Below, one piece after another: positions 1 to 11,617 of a stretch of 64,000 nt of DNA. Source of the DNA: Penicillus capitatus (lineage: Eukaryota; Chlorophyta); assembly GCA_965649825.1 (NCBI GenBank), contig OZ287694.1, positions 682,001 to 746,000 of the forward strand, given 5' to 3'. A model generated the notes under the pieces. The model searched no databases. It had not been told where the DNA came from and saw only the letters and a list, made by a program, of their open reading frames with translations. A program made the position numbers and the translations under genes. Position 1 is the stretch's first letter, and the number at the start of each line of letters is the position of its first letter.

Positions 1-1606
1 TGGTCGTCTAGAGGCTCGAGTGCGTGAAGACACTGAAGACTGAAGTAACCAGTAGCAACAAGGGATAAAAACCAAACCCACTGCAGAAGTCGCAGTACAA
101 TGGTACCGTCCTCGACGAGGGTGGAGAGACGCGTCTGCATGGTAGAAATCGCAGAGATACGTTTCGCAACGGGGTACAGGACGATATGACAAAAAGCAAC
201 AGAATCCCGCCAAGAGACTTAAAACCACAAACTGCGCGCGTTTAAGACGAATCGATGGCGAATGAATGGATGGCCTCCGTCGTTTCAGAACCTCGACCGC
301 GCAGTTTGATCTCCTCCATTAACAAGGCATCTGGGCTGAGAGTGGCAGAACGTACGCTTATCCAGTTACCTCCGCGAGCTCTTGCCGTGTGAAGCTGTCG
401 TATTAGCGTATCAGACGGAGATGCCATGTGCGTCTTTTCTAACTGCCCCAGACATATGCTCGATCTTTCCTTTGACACAACACAACGATGTCAGAGTGAG
501 CTCACCTGAAAACGAGAGTCCTCAGTACTCCTTGATACCGTTAACCAACAGAAGTGCGATTACTGAACTTCTCCATTGCCACGGGAAACCAGGACTGTCA
601 AAAGGCTTTCGCTAGGAGCTGACAGATTCATGTCAGGTCGTGTGTGGAACTTCACAAAGAGTTCACGCAGCTAATGAGTGATTCCAGGCACACTGAAAAA
701 TGCGACAGGCAGTGAGAGTGCCGACAATTGCATGCTGTCTCGGCGTTTTTGATATCTTCTGAATGCGGCCTATCGCCTTTTCATGCCACTAGCCACCACA
801 TGCCTTCACATGCGATTCATTAGAGACTGCCGACAATGCTTCTGACTCACTCTTCCATACAGCTCACACATCCAAAATGAAGATGAGGAGTGGATGGTCT
901 AACGACATGATAGACGCGTTTATCCCCGATAGTTTGGGTATGCAGACAACCTGCATGACATCAGACTCCTCGTCTCACACTTCGTTTTCGTGCTTCCCCG
1001 CGCGACTACCTCCTTTCGCTCTCAGATCGACGTCGAGTTGAACAGAACAGAGTCCTTTCGCAGCGACCTCGCCAATCGATGTCAATACTCCTCTCAATCA
1101 ACACCAGTGATGATCACTGTCGCTTCAACACGTTAGATTGCAACAAGCCCGTGCCACCGTACGAAGGAGACAGGAGCAGTCGATACTTGAAGATGCACGG
1201 AGAAACGAGGTCACTCTCCGACGACGTCATGCCAACGAATCTGAACGCATTACAGGCAACGTGCAAATTTCCACCGAACTTGCAATCGGCAGGCAAGAAG
1301 ATGATTTCAGTGCGTTACATCTCACATTTCCGAGACCATCGTAAGCATCTGGCTGCCATTGTCCAGTTTCGTGTTGTGGCAATCGCATGTTCATTCACAA
1401 CAAGGTAATTGCAAAACATATCCACAGATTCCACAGTGTCATTTGCAAAGGTGCGTGCTGACTGCGTGCGTCATGCAGTTAAGGATCAACGCCCCGCTGC
1501 TGCTTCATCTATCTCTGTCTCGTCATCTTTCGATCCTCTGACTTTGAATACAGAACATACAAAGCCTTTAACTGACGGTCCGAAATCAGCTCGCCATTTC
1601 TGATCG
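1..1606. other. intergenic, nothing recognisable
   Basis: Only short ORFs on both strands, none with a recognisable domain or a splice pattern like the genes further right. No RNA gene or repeat was seen. Confidence 0.4.
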
Positions 1607-2460
1607 CTATTTCAGTCGTTTAATCCTCTCCATATCCACAAGCTTCAGCCACTCCATATTTCTGGATCTCATGTAGGCGATACCCGAATCTCTCAACATG
1701 ACTGGGTTCTTCACGACTTCCTTGCTGATAGGACAACAGAACTGATCAAGAAGATCAGCAGACAAATCCGGAGCCGTGGCATGTTCTGTCTGCTTAAGTG
1801 ATTCATTAATAGCATTGATGATATGCTTTAGCTCGTACTCCAGTAGCCAGTCTTTATTTCTTCGCGCCTCGCGCATGTAATCCTTCAGCACAATCAAACC
1901 ATGCAATTCGGCTTCGACTGTTCTGGAATGCTCTTTCATCATGTCAACGAGGACGGTCTTCATCTCTTCTGTTCCTTCCAGATTTTTATTGAATGCCTTC
2001 TCCATTATAAGTCTCCAAATCCTCGTCTGATGCGTCGATGCCGCCAAGCTGTCGAACTTGGCTTTGCGAAGGTTGCCTTTAAAAGCGAGCATGCATTCAT
2101 GCATCTCTCCCATAATCGGCAGACTGACCAGAGGCAGCTGTTGCAAGGCGTGTTGCGCTTCTGTGCTACGTGTTTCAGTCTCTCGCTCCTCGAAGCGAAT
2201 ACCATTCCTTTCAAAACTGTCGACTTGCAACAGTCTTCTATGACTCGGTCGGCTGCATTAAGTGCATCTAGGATGAGGTCCAGCGATGCGAGCAGTGAAG
2301 GGTCATTCACATGGAGCTGCTTCAGGGTCTGCAGAAACGGCATTGTTTGTCCCGCCAGGGAGGCGAGCAGTTTGCACTCTTCGGCGTTTGTGACGGCGAG
2401 TGCGGCATGGTCTACGATGCCTTCGGCCACCTTTAGAGCCAGATTTATAACGACATCCAT
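1607..2460 (-). pseudogene. decayed copy of the U-box protein gene
   Basis: The minus strand encodes a close relative of the intact U-box gene at 20.0-21.0 kb, starting with the same MDV and sharing blocks such as NAEECKLLASLAGQT and NKNLEGTEEMKTVLVDMMKE. The frame breaks near 2155-2170: the N-terminal part (2460 to about 2165) and the C-terminal part (about 2160 to 1607) lie in different frames, and comparison with the intact copy suggests a one-base deletion. The U-box is also damaged: CCPISKEV and the NPVML segment survive, but the following Tyr-Glu-Arg and Glu-Trp-Leu-Arg region is scrambled and a stop comes early. This is most simply a duplicated, non-functional copy. A splice event bridging the two frames cannot be fully excluded. 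Confidence 0.75.
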
Positions 2461-2960
2461 CGCGCTGTAAAGAAAGGAAAACGATGGACGTTGACGCTGC
2501 TATTGTAGCATGCGGCTGCTGATCGTTCTGACAGTTTAATGCATAGAAACACCACGTTCGACCTTGTGGAGTCATCATCGAGGATTCCGCCTAATCGCGT
2601 TTGGATCAGCAAAGCTGTCTTTGATATATAAATCGGGTCTTACAGCCCCTTTGTGCCAGTGGCATGTGGGGGAAGCTGTCTTTGATGGTGTCTTTTCACC
2701 TCACAGTTCGACGAACCCGTTCGCCCGTACAAATGAATAGATAAGTTATGCATATGATGGTACCATCGTGTCCGCAGTCTTTCAAACACACCGACCGTCA
2801 TTTACACGAGTAACAGTGCAGTGGAAACGCTTGTTCGATCTGGCAATGTGAAATCAGGCATACCATGCTGTCCACATCACGCATCTCCATACCTTCATCA
2901 TGACTGATGGAACATTGACAAGCAATGCCCGTGTCTCGGCCACATGACATGGGGGTGTAA
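2461..2960 (-). repeat. 5' flank shared with the second U-box copy
   Basis: The DNA upstream of the decayed U-box gene resembles the DNA upstream of the intact copy (about 21000-21690). Both have the AAAGGAAAA and GATGGACGTT motifs just before the start, and a second similar block lies about 400-600 bp further out. The duplication therefore included the upstream region, possibly the promoter. Confidence 0.55.
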
Positions 2961-3439
2961 GACGGTAGCCAAAACTCTTAATAGAACTCTTGTCTTAACC
3001 TCTCGTCTTTGAGGATAGTAACTTGTACAAACAGACTGAAAGAGACAAGTGACTGAAATACATACTTATAAAACTGATAGAAAAGCAGACGGCGGGTAGA
3101 CCTCGAAACGCTTTTTGTTAACCAGCTTTTAGTCAGTATGGTCTGCAGACAGACAGCGTCCAATTGCTTGTGTTTAGAAGCTTTCGGGCAGAGGGCTTCC
3201 ATTGACGACATCGAAGCTCGGACAGGACAGAGTATGTTCAGGTGCATTTTGTCACGTCAGTCAATTCAAATGCGAAATCCATCCACCGTCTAATTCTTGC
3301 ATGACCTTTGCACGAGGGTCAAGGCGATCGCCCATGGTAAATCAGCGGAAAGAAAGCTATTGGGCGAAGCAGAATTGCGTTCGTCAAAGCGAGGAATCAG
3401 CCGACTACAACATTCAGTAATATCTGCATCCGGAAAACG

Positions 3440-4440
3440 AAACGGACTGCATCTATCTGCCACTCATCCTTGTGCGCTGCAGTCACAGACAGGTAGGTTA
3501 GCACACAATTCTAGAAGAAATCGCGACGAACGTGGTAATGCCGACCTGGCGCGCCAGATAGCGAGAATCTCCTGAGCGGTACGCAATGTTAAACGGGTCT
3601 AGATTCTGCATTGGAGCACTAGAAGGGAAATGGCTTTGGTTACAGGAATCATCGAAACAGTCGTTTGTGTACGTCTCCTCTCGAAATTTGCATGTCATTG
3701 CACGAAGATTGAGCAAAGACTCTGCCCTCTGACAGCCTTAACAATGATGGCGAATCAATACGGAGATAGTTAGAGAACTTGAAGACGCGAGAATCACTAC
3801 CGAGATAGTTAGAGAACTTGACAACGACATTAGCAGATACAGGGAAGTACATCACTTAATCTACAAAATGATGCACGAAGAAGAACTACGAATGACGCAA
3901 ATCACCAACGCTCTTACCAAAAAAGAAGACTATTTTAGAAGCCTTTGTAAGTGAATTATTCTATTGCTTTATTAGTTGGTTATAGTATAATGTCGGGAAT
4001 ATTTTAACACCTCGATTGTCGAAAGAAACTGAAGACGTGGAGGAGGATATACTCTCGGATCTTGAGCGAGGATTGAAAAGCTTGAAGGCAAATTAGAAGA
4101 GGATTCGAGAGTTAGATATAAAAGTGCATGTTGTAAGTGCCAAAAAAGCCTTTAAACAGCGACAAAGAAAGAGACAAAACATTCAAGAAGGAATCAAAAG
4201 ATTGTGACACAAAACTGTTGTAAGAGCGTATATGTACAGTAGACTCATGGTTCTTAAGGATGGGACAGATTACGATTAATGAGTTTTTAGCAAGTGTCGG
4301 AGTTGATCAAAAAAGTGATTGTACTGTGAAATTGCGAGATTGATCGATGGGCTATTGACATCTAGGAAGAGAAGAAAGGTTTGTCAAGCGCTATGAAGGT
4401 ATAAATTGATAGGGTATTTTGAACATCATATATACCGTCG
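3440..4440 (+). repeat. dispersed AT-rich repeat, copy 1
   Basis: This stretch matches 30208-31150 in the same orientation in two blocks: about 3449-3722 with about 30208-30479, and about 3940-4340 with about 30665-31110. The middle differs. Here the middle holds an open coiled-coil-like frame with a repeated IVREL element; in copy 2 it holds a different short ORF. The right block includes a GTAAGTGAATT donor-like site and a conserved peptide beginning QITINEFLASVG. The left block keeps a minus-strand frame of about 70 codons in both copies. It looks like a degenerate dispersed gene or element family of unknown identity. Confidence 0.6.
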
Positions 4441-7400
4441 TAAGATTGTGAAAGACATAGATGCTATCTCTGAGCATCAAACAAGACGACGATAGATCGC
4501 CGGACAAGGAATGCAGTATGATGGCCGATTACAGCCATTGTCGGTATCTTGGACGAATTGACAACGTGATGATGCAGCCAGCATCCGTCCCTCAGCGATG
4601 CGTCGACATAGTGTGCATGTAGACATCGATAAAGCTTAGTGGCGATAAAGGGACATTAGGTGAATCCATTCCCGGCCGTGTGCAACATGATCATATTCTT
4701 TAAGTTAAGGATAACGACATATCTCTTCGTTTCCCCTTCGAAGAGATGTAGCGCAACGCTCAAAGTACAGCAAGTGTGCATCTCATGGCAAACTAGAACG
4801 CAGCTAGCTAAAGGTAGGCGAGGATGTGCAAAGAAAGCCAAGAAAGCCAGATGCTTTCCATGCACCGCAGAAATGACGACTCGTGATGATGGATGGTATA
4901 AGCAAAGTAGAGTTATCAGAAAGGCATCTGGTGGTGTATGAAACAAGAACAGGAACGTACAATCTTGCACGTGTATATTTAGATAAGGACTTGCTTGCCA
5001 ACATACTGTTAATGTAGCTCTGCAGTGCATGGAAAGAGTTCCAAGAGTGCAATATTTCAGCCGAAGTCGAGGGGGCATGAACAGTTGTAGACATGTTAGT
5101 CCAGGCGAAAAGAAGATTTAATTGAGGGTGGCAGCGAGAGTTTTTGCCGCCAGGCACCGTAGACAAGACTATAAACACTTATCAGTGAGAAGGCGCCAAT
5201 TGTTCATTGGTTATCCTCTGCCCGTGCGGCGCCCTCGGGTGAAGTATATCGCCAGCTGTCCATTGGAGGCGGACGGCGACCCGACCCACAGCCTAATGGC
5301 AGACACACATATTGAGTCATGTTATACGAGAGAGGTAGGGATCTTACCTGGGGGGTAGCGAAAGCTTGCAGGGCCCGCTTCTGTCACCATCCACGACAGG
5401 GACACCGACCCGTGCAAAGCCTCACCCCACACCTTCACTGTGCTTTCCCCCTGCAGAGCCAGCTAAGAAGTCGTGTCGGCGCGCACGCGAATAAAAAAGT
5501 ACACAAAGAAGGGACAGAAAAGAGCAAAACGCACAATATGGATGAAAAAACACACATGCAATAAAACACGAACAAAAAAACACACAGTCAAGAAGGCAGG
5601 TGGCCGGTCTCAAGCCCAAACAGCACAGTAACAAACAGGCAAACACAGGGAATGAGAAAAAACACAATTGAGATACCATGGAACATGAACAAATTAAACG
5701 CGACAGAAAGGTCGCCAGAGCGCACATAGAAAGAAGTGAAGTGATACATAAAACACAATCAAGAAAGGTTCTGTACTAAACACTGCAAGGAGAACAGAAA
5801 GAGCAGGGTCAAACAAAGTACTAAAAAACTACTGGCTAATACGATGAAATGAAAAAACCCACTCAGGACGAAAGAAAAGACCCTAACAAGAGACCCTTAT
5901 AGAAAAGAATGGAAATGCGGGTCCTGAGTGGGGCCTCCAAAGCCAGCATCCTTCAAGGTACCGGCGACAGATCCGAACGCGAGGGGCTTGGACCGGGCCC
6001 AGCGCTTCAGAATGACGCCACGTCCACGCATACTCCGCCTATCCCACCGCAGAGCTGCCTCAGCCAGGTGCCACCACTAGGTGACAGCTGCATCTAGAAC
6101 ACACGCCCATGAGTTTACCCCTGGGTGTGATGGCTAACTCGGCTCACGTGGATTTCCCGAGGGCGCCGCTGGCAGGGAAACTCTGATGGTGCCCTTTTCG
6201 CCTGAGGATGTTGTGCGCGGTGATGGTACCCTTTTCGCCTTGTTCGTTGGGCGGTATCGCAATCTCTCGGGAATCTATTGGCCTCAGAGCCTCCTTGAAG
6301 AAACAAACGTGCTTAGACGATGCGCGGTCGAAGGAGAGCCTACTTGCATGGAGAGTCGACGCACGACCCGTCGGTTTCTGACGCGTCGGTTAGGAGTTTG
6401 CTTTTCTTCGGACGCAAACTGCGCTGCATGCGTGTCCTCCACGCTCGTGGTTCCACTGCCCGTCGTCGTTCTCTTCAGGCGGGTCGGATCACTGCGGAAA
6501 ATAACAGACGACCTCCGTCGACAAACCTCCGACTGCGTTCTGCTCCGCCTTCCGAGATCGGTCTGAAGGACGTGTACTGCGTCGCCGAACCAACTCACGA
6601 ACAACAGGAAGGTGGTCCGCACACAAGTCGCAGTGGTTTGGAGCTCAGTCGGAGAGGAACAAAGCAGACGAACACAAAAGACACGAATCAATGGTCGCCA
6701 GACGATTGATTCGTACGACGGTTTGCCATGCATCACCACGACCGTGATTCCGTACAGCCACAGACGCTGCTAACCATCGAAAGGCCTTCGTCGGTTATTT
6801 CCTAGAGGCGACGAAGCATTGCTAAAACCTCTCTTAGGATGCTTGATACAAGTGTCGTTTGGCAGGAGTGGGCGGGGCCAGACGCACGTGATGCGAGAAA
6901 CAACATCGCATATTCGAGTATAGCCGATGATTCTCGCGCGTGGTTCACTTTGTGCAAGCGATTGCTGGACGGTCTTCTGTCTTCCAATCATCAGGTGAAA
7001 ACAGAATTTCTCTGAACTGGATAGATACCATAATCTCCGTCTCCATGGGCATGCATCTTCAAGCTGTTTCACACAGAACTGCGGCTGTCTGATACCACCT
7101 GCGACTACTGAAGAAAGACAGAGATGTACTGGTACATTGTCTTACGTTGGCTTTGTGATGGGACACAATGGATCGTGTTAACACACTCGACTATCATGGC
7201 CATCCTGCTATTCGTTGTATCTCTGCCGAGCCAGACGTCCTACACTTCTGTTCACTCTGGATGGGTTATTGATCCGCGAGCGTGAATTCACCATTCATTC
7301 TCACACTTCGGATGCGTTGTACCTGCCTTACGCCAAATCTGCGATCAGCCATCGATCCGACTATTTTATTTTTTCACAAAACGCAATGAAAAAGAAACAG

Positions 7401-7665
7401 CCGAATCTGTGGCATACATATAAGGAACAGACCTCAGTTGCTTTCCTTCTCTAAGGCAACAGCAGCAAAGAAGAGAAGACTCCTTGCCGAAGCACAGATG
7501 GCGGCTCCCATCAAACGAGCGTTTGAGAATGCCATTTTGCGGCACTCTATAGAGAGACGAACCCAGATAGACTCTCTCTGCGACGGCGCAGTTGGTTGGT
7601 TCGTTTGTGGTGGGTGCAATGATCATGACACATCTCGCAGATGATTATCATCTGTCGCGTGCTCC
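4441..7665. other. gene-poor stretch
   Basis: Several ORFs of 60-150 codons overlap on both strands (for example 4656-5178 minus and 6186-6739 on both strands). None shows a domain, a signal peptide or a matching exon neighbour. I see nothing I can assign. Confidence 0.4.
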
Positions 7666-9823
7666 ATGTCCGCTTGGCTATTGCTCATTGCCTACTGGAC
7701 CGTGCTCGACGTCGTATCGAGTCATGAAGATACTGCCGGATCCTGTTTCTCCCCCCGTAGTGGATTTCACGGATACGGTCTTAACGGAACCGGAGGCTAT
7801 ATCCTTTCTGTCAAATCTAAGACACGCACGGCGCATTCGCAAGTAAATCTCAGCGATGTGTACTCACGCATCCACAGCACTGCCACAGGAAATGACAATT
7901 CGATTGGCGAATGAGGCAGCCGATCAGACCTTCCGTGGATTTCAGCTCATTTGCGAAGCTTGCCAGTTTCAGAATCTTCCGAAGGAAGATGTGCATTTCG
8001 TCAACACACGATACTGCAATGCGGAAGGACACGTCACACATACCAACAACGTAATGTACTACCGACAAAAACGATATCCATCCGAGTGGTCTGGTTAACC
8101 CCAGTCGGACAAGAAGAGTGTCGAAATCGATGTTCGACTGGATCGCAAAGAGGGTTCACACATTCCCATCTCGTTCTATGTGGTTAAGACACTGAGAGAA
8201 TGGTCCGTGCACATCCGAGCGAGGCCGACCGCTTTCCATAATGTGCGTCTGTCTGTAGGTATGGTCCCATGAATGTCACCATCGATCTCGACGAAGAGCT
8301 TCATGTCAATGGAGGCCATGAGCGAAAGGTAACGATACAGAGTGCAGCTGATGAAGATGCCTCGAAGGAAAAGTGTCAACGATCGACTGACCCAGACTAT
8401 CGTTGCATGGCCTATGTTCCGTTCACCTTTCTCTCAGGTCTATGCTTCCTTGACCTGCACAGCTTCTTAGATTCTGGACGACTTCATTCTTCACTGGTCA
8501 ATAGTGGATAACGCCACACTAGGCGCATCGCAGACCATGTGGGTAGATATCTTTTCGCGCTTCACTGTGAAGTATGTGTCGAAGCGCAGGATCGAGATGA
8601 TGGTAGAGGCGAGGACGCAAGGATGGGCAAGTTTGGCTTTTGCTGGCGTCAAAGGTACCGCTCATCCAGATTCGCCTTTCTGACGCCCATCAGCAGGGAA
8701 GATGCATCCAGCTGATGCCGTTTTGGGATGGATGCAAGAGAACGGCGAATCGAGTTACCATTCCTATCACATACAGGTCCAACCACAATCGCAGCTTAGC
8801 CACATTCCTCCTAGAGACCCTCGTCTTGCAGTCCGATACGGTGACGGATGCCAACCGAAACGACACACTGTTTGATCTGCACTACATCGATCGACGAGAC
8901 GCCTGGCTGCATCTTCGTTTTACTAAGCGTCTCGAACGCGGTGTCGTCCCTGTCGACATCGATCGGAACGTATCTCTAAACTATGCGACCGGAAAAGAAA
9001 ACCGACTGACGAAGCACGATCGGTGAAACACGCATTCTCGCTCTCTTTGAACGTCGTTAGCAGATCGGGATCTCTGGAATTCGATTTCGTGACAGGTCAA
9101 ACACGTCGACTATCTTCTCGGAAGTACTATCAGGCACACGGGTGTCTTATGATCCTTGGCTGGATTGTACTCGTTCCCTTAGGTAAGCCCTTGGCATCAC
9201 AGCGTCCCTCTATGTGTGCACGGTGTAGCTATCATCATGGCACGATCCAAGTGGTCACCATCCGGTATGGGACTCTACGGTTGGCTCGAATTGCACCAGG
9301 CGTTGCTTCTCTTTGCCGTTATCGCTATCGTATCTGCACTTCTGATTGCTCTGGTCAGTTTCCAACCGATCAAGTCTCGTACCGGCCGTGTGCATCGTCT
9401 CCTTGGCATCCTGACTTCCATCTTCCTCCTTTGCCAGGTCCAGACTTCGTCCATGACCGATTCTACAACGTATGCCTGCGTTAGATGACGATGGGATTTC
9501 TAAGACCAGCAGAAGAAAGCACAAATCGTTCCCTGTTCAGAGTGGCGCATGCTTGGGGCGGTCGCTGTCTGGCGCTGCTCTCGATCACCACCGTCTTCAT
9601 CGGCATCTCGGCCTTTCATCTGACAAGCAACGCCGATCCATCGACGTGGATTGGCAGCGTCCTACTATTGCTTTTCCTTCAGCTTTGCACTGGGCTGTTC
9701 TTTGAGTTGGGTCCCAGACGCACGGCCCAGAGACGCGGCATCGTATCCGAAGTGAACATGGTTCAGATTCCGTATGCACGCCCTGGAGAACAGGACTCGG
9801 ACGAGCATTACACAACAGATTGA
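7666..9823 (+). CDS. Reeler-DOMON-cytochrome b561 membrane protein (ferric reductase-like)
   Basis: Multi-exon gene. The first exon starts at 7666 with a hydrophobic signal peptide (MSAWLLLIAYWTVLDVVSS), followed by a Reeler domain with GTGGYILSVK, TFRGFQL and the HVTHTNN motif. A DOMON domain follows (about 8471-9110). A C-terminal cytochrome b561 module then carries the four heme-ligand histidines in QAHGCLM, ELHQALLL, RVHRLLG and VAHAWGG, with about six membrane helices. Well-supported introns are 7843-7888, 9183-9228 and 9438-9484 (46-47 bp). Likely ones are 8051-8104, about 8416-8470, about 8648-8693 and 9023-9060; the junction near 8243-8298 is uncertain. The architecture is that of animal FRRS1/SDR2-type ferric-chelate reductases: transmembrane electron transfer from ascorbate to Fe3+ or another acceptor, probably at the plasma membrane or endomembranes. 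The function is inferred from architecture. Confidence 0.85.
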
Positions 9824-9939
9824 GTCACAGGCATCTGTCTCTTCACCTACCTGTCAAACTCGATTCAAACGCGAAATGAGCATTGACTTAAGTTTAAGTG
9901 TGTGGATGACAGCGAACAAGTTGAAATGCAAAAAACCAT

Positions 9940-10952
9940 TCACTCCTTAGAGAGAGGATGGGATTCTGGCAAAGCATCGAACCAAAGCAGTGGCACCATT
10001 CCTATAATACAACCAACAGATACGCCCAAGACAGCTCCCAGCGTACGCGCCACTAGACACATGCTTATCGATAGCGGACGCCCGTGTGAGGCTACCTCTG
10101 ACGGCAAACGTGCCCTGCTGATATCTGGAAAGAAGTGGCGTTTGCAGTCCAAAGAGCTTTCTTGCCGTCGACTGGCATCAGAGACATATGAGCGATGGAT
10201 GGCTCAGGGTGTCGATTCGCCTACTTCGATGTTCTCTGCCAGACAGACGCCTGCGACATCCGATACGAGATTCCCAAGTGCTGCTGCCCCCATGATCGAG
10301 ATGCCTAAAGTGAGGCCAAAGAGATGTTCAATCGATTCTCCGGCCGAAATCTGAAGGACATGATGTGACAGGCGATCGATCGCCGGCGGCAATGGCATTG
10401 GTCTTTACCATAATGAAGTTGTCCAAGAAGCCAAACCCAACGTACGGGACCCCCGTTGCCACTGCCAAAGGGAAAAGACGTGACATAGGAACGGGAAGTC
10501 GATCGCGTATAAGACGAGCCTGCTCTTCGCGGAGCTTGTGAGCTCGGAGTGCTTGAATAAACTCGGCTCGATCAAGCAGTCCGCGTGGATAGCGTCTATC
10601 GGCCCGTCGGAAGGACGCGTGCGCCATGGCATCCTCAGATGGCGAGAACTGCGCTAATGATGCCGATTCATGCAGAGCCGATAACAACTGGCGTCTCTGT
10701 TCATGTCCAAGCGACGCAACCAGTTCCTTCGCCGATTTTATGGAATCCAGTCGAAAGCGTTCCGTCGTCTGAAGCGGCACTCTCCACTCCTCGCCTGAAC
10801 GTACACACGCATGGCGTCAGCTCCTGTAACGCACACGCACGGTCGGTTTCAGCCGCCTCGGATGCAGTGGGACGCAGCAGGGTCAGCAGTGCAGAAGGAT
10901 GACGGCTGAACGCGACGCTAAGTCGAGAAGGACAGGCAAGACGACGGAGCAT
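9940..10952 (-). CDS. TMEM65: TMEM65-like mitochondrial inner-membrane protein
   Basis: Five exons: 10841-10952, 10409-10794, 10225-10350, 10096-10171 and 9940-10052. They are separated by GT-AG introns of 46, 58, 53 and 43 bp and sum to 813 nt (270 aa). Exon 1 encodes an Arg-rich, Ser-rich mitochondrial presequence (MLRRLACPSRLSVAFSRH). The conserved TMEM65 core is clear: PYVGFGFLDNFIM, then GISIMGAAALGNLVSD, then GAVLGVSVGCIIGM, giving three membrane helices. TMEM65 family proteins sit in the mitochondrial inner membrane, and the human protein is linked to mitochondrial Na+/Ca2+ exchange. The protein is slightly longer than human TMEM65 (240 aa). It is divergently transcribed from the VOC gene at 11001. 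Confidence 0.93.
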
Positions 10953-11000
10953 TCGATTTGAATGGCACGCGCAGATGATGCTGACCAGGTCATCTGCAGT

Positions 11001-11617
11001 ATGCGTCACGTTCAAGCTCTACCGATTCGTTCTCTGAACCACGTCTCCCTTGTCTGCTCGGACGTCAAGGCATCCTGTGCTTTCTACACAGACGTATTGG
11101 GCTTTATCCAGGTCCGGCGTCCTTCCTCGTTCGATTTCGACGGTTGTTGGTACGCATGGCGCTTCGGAGCGGAGTGGTAATGGAGTGTGTGGTTCAGGCT
11201 CGTGCGCCATGGAATTGGCTTGCATCTTATCAAGGGCAAACCGGTGCATCGCGCTGCGGTCATAGAACCGAAGTCGGACCACTTTTCTTTTCAGGTACGT
11301 CTTGTTGGCCAATAACGTGCTGCATACCGCGTCGCTGCCGTCAGTCGGATGGGATCGATGACGTGATCGAGATTCTGTCGAGAATGCAGATTCCGTTTGT
11401 CAGACAAGTGCTCAACGAAGGGGGTATCGTGGTGAAGCAGGTAACACTAGGCGTACTGCCTAGTTGCATAACCATGGTACTGCTGCAGGTGTTTTTTCAC
11501 GATCCGGATCATAACACCATCGAAATCTGTAACTGTGACTGTCTACCGATGGTCGAGATCTCCGATGAGAATCTTCCGAGCGCGGACGCTCCGAATCATC
11601 GCCAAGAAAAGAGATAA
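11001..11617 (+). CDS. VOC-superfamily (glyoxalase/bleomycin-resistance fold) protein
   Basis: Four exons (11001-11149, 11198-11294, 11345-11440, 11489-11617; introns 48, 50 and 48 bp) give 156 aa. Typical VOC motifs are LNHVSLVCSDVKASCAFYTD with VLGF next, then GIGLHLIKGKP and, near the end, VFFHDPDHNTIEICN. The His near the start, the His in LHLI and the terminal Glu match metal-ligand positions of glyoxalase I-like proteins. The exact substrate cannot be called; plant-type lactoylglutathione lyase-like family proteins look closest. An upstream in-frame ATG at 10962 would add 13 residues and leave only 9 bp to the TMEM65 start. I prefer 11001. Intron 3 (11441-11488) is a multiple of 3 with no stop, so its retention would add 16 residues. 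Confidence 0.87.

Noticed and set aside
10701-10902. Plus-strand ORF 10585-10902 and the unspliced minus ORF extending past 10841
   Set aside because: Explained by TMEM65 exons 1-2 and their 46-bp intron.
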